A stretch of DNA of 6,263 nt from contig WLQA01000046.1 of assembly GCA_009698515.1 (NCBI GenBank), positions 1-6,263 on the forward strand, given 5' to 3'. A program made the position numbers and the translations under genes. Origin of the DNA: Actinomycetota bacterium. Lineage in GTDB: Bacteria > Actinomycetota > Actinomycetes > Nanopelagicales > Nanopelagicaceae. Below, one piece after another: positions 1 through 5,406 of this stretch. The notes below the pieces were generated by a model. It worked only from the letters and a program-made list of their open reading frames with translations. It was not told the DNA's origin and did no database searches. Positions within the stretch are counted from its first letter, which is position 1, and each line of letters starts with the position of its first letter.

Positions 1-341
1 ATATGCCCGTGCGCACCTATTCATCGAGTATGTATGGCCGCGTGGCATTTTCAGTTGCGGTAAATATGACACCAGATATCTTGCTATTAGATGAGGCGTT
101 ATCGGCAGGAGATGCCGCTTTTAAAGAGAAATCCTTTAATCGCATGCGCGAGCTTTGTGCGCAAGCACGCACAATTTTAATTGTTTCACATGCACTTGCT
201 TCAATCAATGAACTTTGTGATTCAGCAATTTGGCTACACAAAGGAAAGTTAGTTGCTAATGGCAAACCTGAAGATATAACAGAGCAATACCTTAAATTCT
301 TAGATGTTGGCGCACTTCCCTCTTCATACGAGGATTTATAA
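1..341 (+). CDS. Polysaccharide ABC transporter ATP-binding protein (Wzt/TagH type), 3' part only
   Basis: This is the C-terminal part of the cytoplasmic ATPase of a polysaccharide ABC exporter, which powers transfer of a lipid-linked glycan across the membrane with a Wzm/TagG-like permease. The gene begins before the window: bases 1-2 end a codon, and the ATG at 3 lies just before the ABC signature, so it is not the true start. Counting from that Met, I see the signature region TYSSSM (5-10), Walker B DILLLDE (25-31, Glu31 being the likely catalytic base), the D-loop SAGD (34-37) and the H-loop in ILIVSHA (58-64, His63). Walker A is off-window. The protein ends about 50 residues after the H-loop, so it lacks the C-terminal carbohydrate-binding domain of O8/O9-type Wzt proteins. 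The signature has Ser9 where the family normally has Gly (YSSGM). The stop directly abuts the next gene. The family is secure; the exported substrate is inferred from the neighbours. Confidence 0.9.
   Translation, partial: MPVRTYSSSMYGRVAFSVAVNMTPDILLLDEALSAGDAAFKEKSFNRMRELCAQARTILIVSHALASINELCDSAIWLHKGKLVANGKPEDITEQYLKFLDVGALPSSYEDL
330..334 (+). promoter_or_regulatory. Ribosome binding site of the 342 glycosyltransferase
   Basis: GAGGA lies 7 bases before the ATG at 342, inside the last codons of the upstream ATPase gene. It is the clearest Shine-Dalgarno sequence in the window. It supports 342 as the start and indicates translation from a shared transcript with the transporter gene. Confidence 0.6.
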
Positions 342-1415
342 ATGCAAATCTCATTAGTTTCATCAGCTGATGAGGTATCCGATGCCAGATTACATCGGTT
401 ATGCAACGCCTTAATTAAAGATGGTAAATCAGTTGAAGTAATCGCACTAGGTAAATCAGTTGATGCACCTGCCGGAGTAAGTTTTAAAAAAGCATTAGGC
501 AGTAAATCATTTATCGCCAGAATAATTAGAGATATCACAATCCCATTCCAAACTAAGGGCAGGGTGGTAATTGTTGTTGCGCCAGATCTTCTGGCAACAA
601 CCTGGTTGATCAGTAAATTACGCAGACAAAAATTAGTGGCAGATGTGCACGAGGATTATTTGCGACTATTACAAGATCGCACTTGGGCTAAAGGGTTAAT
701 TGGTCAGGCGGCCGGATTAATTGCACGCATCGCAACCTTTGTGGCAAAGAGTTCATCATTAACCACTGTGGCAGATGTGCAGGTACCACCGCTTAATGCA
801 AAAAATAGATTGGTGGTGCGAAACCTGCCCGATAATTCACTAATAACCCAAAGTGGTCAGTTATCAAATACGCCAACTGCAATTTATATTGGCGATATTA
901 GAAAATCTCGTGGTTTAAAAAAGATTCTAGAAGTTGCCGAACTTTCACCTAATTGGAACTTTGAATTAATTGGCAATATTGCAGAAGCAGATAAAGAGTT
1001 TGTTGAACTTTGGCAAAGTACATCACCTGCAGCATCTCGAGTTACCTTTCATGGCAAGTTAGCTCCAAAGCAATCTTGGAGATTTGCAGAAGGTGCATGG
1101 GTTGGTTTGTCATTACTTGATCCAACTCCAGCATTTGTCGATGCCATTCCAAGTAAGTTATATGAATACTTAAGTTGTGGGTTAGCAGTTGTCTCAACTA
1201 ATTTGCCACGAAGTGTGCAGATAATTTCTGAGAGCAACTCTGGTGTAATTGCAGATTCACCTGCAGAGATATCAAATGCATTAATTAAATTTGAGAGTGA
1301 TAAAGAATCGCTTAATCAATTGCGCAGTAATGGTATGAATTGGGCAAAAAATAATTTAAATTCACCCGCTGAATACGAGCGCTTTACCGCAGCAATTTCT
1401 AATCTTTTTAAGTAA
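342..1415 (+). CDS. GT4-like glycosyltransferase (GT-B fold)
   Basis: This is a probable cytoplasmic or membrane-associated glycosyltransferase that adds a sugar from a nucleotide donor to a growing glycan. At 357 aa it is a full-length two-domain GT-B protein. The N-terminal domain carries a DVHEDY motif (101-106), the position where relatives have D-x-HE near the acceptor side. The linker has RNLPD (160-164). The C-terminal nucleotide-binding domain shows YIGDIRKSRGL (182-192), FHGKL (236-240), and the diagnostic PSKLYEYLSCGLAVVST (270-286), where Glu275 sits in the usual donor-binding Glu motif. I see no signal peptide or clear membrane helix, although 75-90 is hydrophobic. The ATG is the base after the stop of the transporter ATPase and has a good ribosome binding site, so the two are probably co-expressed. 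The donor and linkage cannot be read from sequence. The diacetamido-uronate made by the downstream genes is a reasonable but unproven candidate. Confidence 0.88.
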   Translation: MQISLVSSADEVSDARLHRLCNALIKDGKSVEVIALGKSVDAPAGVSFKKALGSKSFIARIIRDITIPFQTKGRVVIVVAPDLLATTWLISKLRRQKLVADVHEDYLRLLQDRTWAKGLIGQAAGLIARIATFVAKSSSLTTVADVQVPPLNAKNRLVVRNLPDNSLITQSGQLSNTPTAIYIGDIRKSRGLKKILEVAELSPNWNFELIGNIAEADKEFVELWQSTSPAASRVTFHGKLAPKQSWRFAEGAWVGLSLLDPTPAFVDAIPSKLYEYLSCGLAVVSTNLPRSVQIISESNSGVIADSPAEISNALIKFESDKESLNQLRSNGMNWAKNNLNSPAEYERFTAAISNLFK

Positions 1416-1421
1416 TCAGGG

Positions 1422-1433
1422 TAGGCTAGGCAC
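1422..1433 (+). promoter_or_regulatory. Candidate leaderless promoter (-10 TAGGCT) for the biosynthesis genes
   Basis: The only gap between + strand genes (1416-1433) contains TAGGCT at 1422-1427, followed by 6 bases and then the ATG at 1434. A TANNNT box ending 7 bases before the A of ATG is the classic actinobacterial leaderless arrangement, in which transcription starts on the start codon. There is no well-spaced Shine-Dalgarno: AGGG at 1418-1421 is too far upstream and AGG at 1428-1430 is too close. I see no convincing -35 hexamer in the coding sequence upstream, which is not unusual for such promoters. The box overlaps a tandem TAGGC TAGGC (1422-1431), probably by chance. Confidence 0.5.
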
Positions 1434-2033
1434 ATGTCAGCCAAAATTTCACCAACTGCATCTGTTGATGCATCAGCGGTAATTGGTGATGGCTCATCTA
1501 TTTGGGGCGATGCACAAGTTCGTGGTGGTGCAAAGCTTGGAAAAAATTGCATCGTTGGTACTGGTGCTTACATTGATGCCAATGTTGAAATTGGCGATAA
1601 TTGCAAGATTCAAAATTTAGCTTTGGTTTATCATCCAGCAAAACTTGCTAATGGAGTTTTTATTGGACCAGCTGCAGTTCTAACAAATGATCAATATCCC
1701 CGTGCTATTAATCCTGATGGCTCTTTGAAATCAGCAAGTGATTGGGATGCAGTTGGCGTAACAATTAAAGAGGGCGCAGCAATTGGTGCGCGCGCAGTTT
1801 GTGTTGCACCAGTAACGATTGGCGCTTGGGCGCTAATTGCAGCAGGTGCCGTAGTTAACAAAGATGTCCCAGATTTCGCATTAATGGCTGGAGTTCCAGC
1901 AAAACGCATCCGTTGGGTGGGTCGTGCTGGGGTGCCACTGGAATCAATCGGCGATAATCGCTTCCGTTGTCCAACAACTGGTGCTACCTATAAAGAGGAA
2001 TCATCAGATAAATTAATTGAAGAGAGTAAATAA
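1434..2033 (+). CDS. wbpD: UDP-2-acetamido-3-amino-2,3-dideoxy-glucuronate N-acetyltransferase (WbpD/WlbB-like)
   Basis: This is a cytoplasmic trimeric left-handed beta-helix acetyltransferase that uses acetyl-CoA to acetylate the 3-amino group of a UDP-2-acetamido-3-amino sugar, giving the 2,3-diacetamido form. Hexapeptide-repeat turns fill 6-65 (for example AVIGDG, AKLGKN, VEIGDN) and resume at 108-155 (IKEGAAIGA, VTIGAWALIAAGAVV). Between them is the family-specific loop with VFIGPAAVLTNDQYPR (75-90). The core ends in the typical KDVPDFALMAGVPAKRI (143-159). Length (199 aa) and motifs fit WbpD/WlbB rather than sialic-acid O-acetyltransferases. The tail 161-186 reads WVGRAG...CPTTGATY. It aligns with a CxCG...CPxCG zinc ribbon that I recall in relatives, but only Cys179 remains. 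The gene probably starts a leaderless transcript and sits directly before its pathway partner, the aminotransferase. The symbol is by homology; substrate specificity is inferred from the neighbours. Confidence 0.86.
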   Translation: MSAKISPTASVDASAVIGDGSSIWGDAQVRGGAKLGKNCIVGTGAYIDANVEIGDNCKIQNLALVYHPAKLANGVFIGPAAVLTNDQYPRAINPDGSLKSASDWDAVGVTIKEGAAIGARAVCVAPVTIGAWALIAAGAVVNKDVPDFALMAGVPAKRIRWVGRAGVPLESIGDNRFRCPTTGATYKEESSDKLIEESK

Positions 2034-3119
2034 ATGATTCCTGCAGCTAAACCAATTATTGGTGATGATGAACGTGCTGCTGTTGATCGCGTTCTTCGAT
2101 CCGGCATGTTGGCACAAGGCCCTGAAGTTGCAGCATTTGAAGAAGAGTTTTCTAAACATGTTGGTGGTCGTCATTGCGTAGCAATGAACAGCGGAACATC
2201 GGCACTGCACTTAGGTTTTATTGCTGCCGGAATTAAAGCAGGCGATGAAGTTATCGTGCCATCCTTTTCTTTTGCAGCCACTGCTAACTCAGTTGTGCTG
2301 GCCGGTGCGGTTCCAGTATTTGCCGACATTGATCCAAAAACTTTTAACTTAGATCCAGATCATGCGCAATCTCTAATTACATCTAAAACAAAGGCGATCA
2401 TGCCGGTTCATTTATATGGTCACATCGCTGCGATGGATCGTTTTGCTGAAATTGGCAAAAAACATGGTGTGCAAATTATTGAAGATGCTGCGCAAGGACA
2501 TTTAGCATCTCTTAACGGAAAAAACTCCGGCGAGTTTGGAACTGTCGCCTCATTCTCTTTCTATCCAACTAAGAACATGACCGCTGGTGAAGGCGGCATG
2601 GTTGTTACTGAATCAGCAGAGACTGCACGCATGCTTCGCCTACTTCGTAATCAAGGCCAAGAGATTAGATATCGCAACGAGGTAATTGGATTTAACACCC
2701 GCATGACTGATATTCATGCCGCAATTGGTCGAGTGCAATTAGCCAAACTGCCAGGTTGGACAAAACAACGTCAAGAAAATGCTGCATTCTTAGATGCAAA
2801 TATCAAAGGTGTTGTAACGCCATTTGTTGCTCCTGGATCTACCCACTCTTATCACCAGTACACAATCCGCGTTCCTGGAAATAATGCAGCGGTGCGCGAT
2901 AAATTTATGGAGGAGCTAACTAATCGCGGAGTTGGATGTGGTGTTTATTACCCAACACCAATTCATCGCCTGCCCTCATTTAATTTGAAGTTAGATCTGC
3001 CAGAAAGTGAAAAGATGGTTAATGAATGTATTTCACTTCCAGTCCACCCATCTTTAACTAAGGATGAATTAGCAACTGTTGCCAATGCGGTAACTGAAGT
3101 AGCAGGTTTATTGCTGTGA
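2034..3119 (+). CDS. wbpE: PLP-dependent UDP-3-keto-sugar aminotransferase (WbpE/GnnB-like, DegT/DnrJ/EryC1/StrS family)
   Basis: This cytoplasmic sugar aminotransferase transfers an amino group, normally from glutamate, to the 3-keto group of a UDP-2-acetamido sugar, making the 3-amino sugar that the preceding acetyltransferase uses. The 361-aa protein is the normal family length. It shows the phosphate-binding MNSGTSALHL (51-60), EDAAQ (150-154) with Asp151 pairing to the PLP ring nitrogen, and SFYPTKNMTAGEGG (175-188) with Lys180 as the Schiff-base lysine. It also has the conserved GFNTRMTDIHAAIG (219-232) and YYPTPIHRLP (305-314). The ATG follows the upstream TAA directly, with a weak purine-rich AGAGAG 7 bases before it. 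The stop overlaps the next start (GTGA, 3116-3119), which suggests translational coupling. The family alone does not fix the substrate, since related enzymes aminate at C3, C4 or C5. The 3-keto assignment rests on the dehydrogenase and acetyltransferase on either side. Confidence 0.88.
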   Translation: MIPAAKPIIGDDERAAVDRVLRSGMLAQGPEVAAFEEEFSKHVGGRHCVAMNSGTSALHLGFIAAGIKAGDEVIVPSFSFAATANSVVLAGAVPVFADIDPKTFNLDPDHAQSLITSKTKAIMPVHLYGHIAAMDRFAEIGKKHGVQIIEDAAQGHLASLNGKNSGEFGTVASFSFYPTKNMTAGEGGMVVTESAETARMLRLLRNQGQEIRYRNEVIGFNTRMTDIHAAIGRVQLAKLPGWTKQRQENAAFLDANIKGVVTPFVAPGSTHSYHQYTIRVPGNNAAVRDKFMEELTNRGVGCGVYYPTPIHRLPSFNLKLDLPESEKMVNECISLPVHPSLTKDELATVANAVTEVAGLLL

Positions 3120-4114
3120 GCAAGAAATTACGTGCTGGTTTAGTTGGACTTGGCATGATGGGTCGCCACCATGCACGTGTTTTAAGTTCGCTAGAAAATG
3201 TAGAGCTTGTTGCAGTTTGTGATCCAATGGGAGATCCTCATAAAGCAGCTGGTGATCGAACCGTTTTAAAATCGGTAAAAGAGTTAATTGATGCTGGTAT
3301 TGATTATGCGATGATTGCAGCGCCAACAGCATTTCATGAAGAGTTAGCACTTGAATTAGCTAATGCCGGAATTCATGCAATGGTAGAAAAGCCATTAGCA
3401 ATTGACACAGCATCTGCAGAAAAAATCACCGCAGCATTTAAAGCAAAGGGATTAGTTGGCGCAGTTGGTCATATTGAAAGATACAACCCAGCATTACAAC
3501 AACTTCGCGCACGACTTGAAAAGGGTGAACTTGGTGAGGTTTACCAAATTGCAACTCGTCGCCAAGGTCCATTTCCAGCACGTATTGCCGATGTGGGCGT
3601 GATTAAAGATTTAGCAACACATGACATTGATTTAACCGCTTGGGTTGCCGGATCTAAGTACACATCTATTTCCGCACGCACCGCACACAAATCTGGCAGA
3701 GCTCATGAAGATTTAGTTGCTGCAACTGGATTACTCGCAAATGGAATTATTACCAGCCACTTAGTGAATTGGTTGACCCCTTTTAAAGAACGGTTAACTA
3801 TTGTTACTGGCGAAGCAGGCACATTAGTTGCCGACACATTAACTGCAGATTTAACTCTTTATACAAACGCCTCTGTGGCAACGCAGTGGGATTCAGTATC
3901 AGCATTTCGCGGGGTAAGTGAGGGCGAGGTTGTTCGCTATGCCTTTGCTAAGAAAGAGCCATTAATGGTCGAACATGAAAATTTCCGTGACGCAGTACTT
4001 GGATTACCAGGTGCAATGGAGAAGATCGTAACTATGGAGCAAGGTTTAGCCACAGTTGCAGTTGCGCAAGCAATGATTGAAAGTGCTGATAAGAAAGTGA
4101 CAATTAATTTATGA
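3116..4114 (+). CDS. Gfo/Idh/MocA UDP-GlcNAc or UDP-GlcNAcA 3-dehydrogenase (WbpB/GnnA-like)
   Basis: This NAD-dependent sugar-nucleotide oxidoreductase oxidises C3 of a UDP-N-acetyl-hexosamine or its uronate to a 3-keto intermediate, which the upstream aminotransferase traps. The N-terminal Rossmann fold has GLVGLGMMGRHHARVL (8-23) and an acidic residue at the end of the second strand (CDP, Asp36). The catalytic lysine is in EKP (91-93). The substrate region has VGHIERYNPA (117-126) and the D-x3-H motif DLATHDID (165-172, His169). GHIERYNPA and GPFPARIADVGVIKDL (151-166) remind me more of UDP-GlcNAc 3-dehydrogenases (GnnA and the methanogen enzyme) than of WbpB/WlbA, so I leave the symbol blank. 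The start is GTG within the previous stop (GTGA), with AGCAGG 9 bases upstream. The next gene starts inside this stop (ATGA). The family is certain; whether it acts before or after C6 oxidation is open. Confidence 0.85.
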   Translation: MSKKLRAGLVGLGMMGRHHARVLSSLENVELVAVCDPMGDPHKAAGDRTVLKSVKELIDAGIDYAMIAAPTAFHEELALELANAGIHAMVEKPLAIDTASAEKITAAFKAKGLVGAVGHIERYNPALQQLRARLEKGELGEVYQIATRRQGPFPARIADVGVIKDLATHDIDLTAWVAGSKYTSISARTAHKSGRAHEDLVAATGLLANGIITSHLVNWLTPFKERLTIVTGEAGTLVADTLTADLTLYTNASVATQWDSVSAFRGVSEGEVVRYAFAKKEPLMVEHENFRDAVLGLPGAMEKIVTMEQGLATVAVAQAMIESADKKVTINL

Positions 4115-5406
4115 AGATTGCAGTCGTAGCACTTGGAAAAATTGGTCTGCCACTTGCTGTGCAATTTGCTAATAAAGGCCATCAGGTAATTGGTTGCGAT
4201 GTTAATCAGAAAACCGTTGATTTAATTAATGCCGGAACAGAACCATTTCCCGGTGAAGCTCACCTACAAGATCACTTAAGCAAGGTAGTAAAAAACGGTA
4301 ATTTAATTGCAACTACCGATACCCAAGATGCGGTTTCTAAATCTGATGCAGTAGTTGTTGTAGTTCCACTATTTGTTGATGAACAAGGAGTTCCTGATTT
4401 TGGTTGGATGGATGCGGCGACCGAAAAGATTGGCGCTGGTTTAAAGCCCGGCACATTGGTTTCATATGAGACCACTCTCCCAGTTGGCACAACTCGAACT
4501 CGTTTTGCGAAAGCGTTAGAAAAAGTATCTGGCTTAACTGCTGGCAAGGATTTCACCTTAGTTTTCTCACCAGAGCGAGTATTAACTGGCCGAGTATTTG
4601 CTGATCTTCGCAAATATCCAAAGTTAGTTGGCGGCATTGATGCAGCAAGCACAGCAGCTGGCGTTAAGTTTTATGAAGCGGTTCTAGATTTTGATGATCG
4701 TCCAGATCTGCAACAAAAAAATGGTGTTTGGGATCTAGGAAGTTGTGAAGCCTCTGAGATGGCAAAGCTTGCCGAAACAACTTATCGAGATGTAAATATT
4801 GCACTTGCAAATCAATTTGCAGTTTTTGCTGAAGGTGCCAACATTGATATTGCAAAAGTTATTGCGGCCTCTAACTCTCAGCCCTACAGCCATATTCACC
4901 AACCAGGTATTGCAGTTGGCGGACATTGCATTCCAATCTATCCACGCTTTTATCTTTGGAATGATCCAAAGGCAACAGTTGTTGCGGCTGCGCGCAATGC
5001 AAATGCGGCTATGCCATCACATGCAGTTGATTTGTTGGCGACTGAGTTAGGAAGCTTAAAAGGTAAAAAGGTTGCTGTGCTTGGTATCTCTTATCGTGGT
5101 GGCGTTAAGGAAAGTGCGTTCAGCGGTGTATTTCCAACAGTTACTGCATTAATTGAAAAAGGTGCCACAGTATTAGTAAATGATCCAATGTATACAGATG
5201 ATGAGATCAAATCACTTGGCTTCACACCATACAAAATTGGTGAATCTGTTGATGGCATGGTCCTGCAGGCAGATCACACTGAATATAAAAAATTGAGTGC
5301 AACAGATTTTCCGGGAGTTAAAGCTGTTGTTGATGGCCGCCGGGCATTAGATGCAAGTAAGTTCGCTGGCATTACTGTGCGGGTAATTGGCGCACCAGCT
5401 AATTAA
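4111..5406 (+). CDS. wbpA: UDP-N-acetyl-hexosamine 6-dehydrogenase (WbpA/WecC-like)
   Basis: This nucleotide-sugar dehydrogenase oxidises C6 of a UDP-sugar to the carboxylate in two NAD-dependent steps. It probably makes UDP-GlcNAc uronate, or acts on the diacetamido sugar. At 431 aa it is full length with three domains. The N-terminal Rossmann fold has VALGKIGLPLA (6-16), followed by the conserved ETTLPVGTT (120-128) and FSPERV (152-157). The central helical domain has AKLAETTYRDVNIALANQ (218-235). The catalytic cysteine is Cys273 in AVGGHCIP (268-275). The C-terminal domain has LGISYRGGVKESAFSG (324-339) and VNDP (356-359). The dinucleotide motif starts with Ala7 instead of the first Gly of GxGxxG. 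The ATG overlaps the upstream TGA (ATGA), and the gene ends the + strand operon, its TAA overlapping the stop of the convergent gene. UDP-glucose or UDP-ManNAc are alternative substrates. The neighbours favour UDP-GlcNAc. Confidence 0.86.
   Translation: MKIAVVALGKIGLPLAVQFANKGHQVIGCDVNQKTVDLINAGTEPFPGEAHLQDHLSKVVKNGNLIATTDTQDAVSKSDAVVVVVPLFVDEQGVPDFGWMDAATEKIGAGLKPGTLVSYETTLPVGTTRTRFAKALEKVSGLTAGKDFTLVFSPERVLTGRVFADLRKYPKLVGGIDAASTAAGVKFYEAVLDFDDRPDLQQKNGVWDLGSCEASEMAKLAETTYRDVNIALANQFAVFAEGANIDIAKVIAASNSQPYSHIHQPGIAVGGHCIPIYPRFYLWNDPKATVVAAARNANAAMPSHAVDLLATELGSLKGKKVAVLGISYRGGVKESAFSGVFPTVTALIEKGATVLVNDPMYTDDEIKSLGFTPYKIGESVDGMVLQADHTEYKKLSATDFPGVKAVVDGRRALDASKFAGITVRVIGAPAN

Noticed and set aside
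3..5. ATG at base 3 as a real start of the first gene
   Set aside because: It lies directly before the ABC signature motif; a complete ATPase needs Walker A and about 130 more residues upstream, so the gene is cut by the window edge.
17..538. Long open frame (173 codons) on the - strand over the ATPase and glycosyltransferase genes
   Set aside because: It spans the junction of two well-supported + strand genes, has no recognisable domain, and is Ser/Ala-rich in the way antisense frames of coding DNA are.
1422..1431. Tandem TAGGC TAGGC as a repressor operator
   Set aside because: Two 5-base copies are too short to be significant, and the -10 box TAGGCT explains the first copy and its junction base.
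4272..4652. 126-codon - strand open frame inside the 6-dehydrogenase gene
   Set aside because: It is fully antisense to conserved motifs of a confident gene and its translation resembles no protein family I know.
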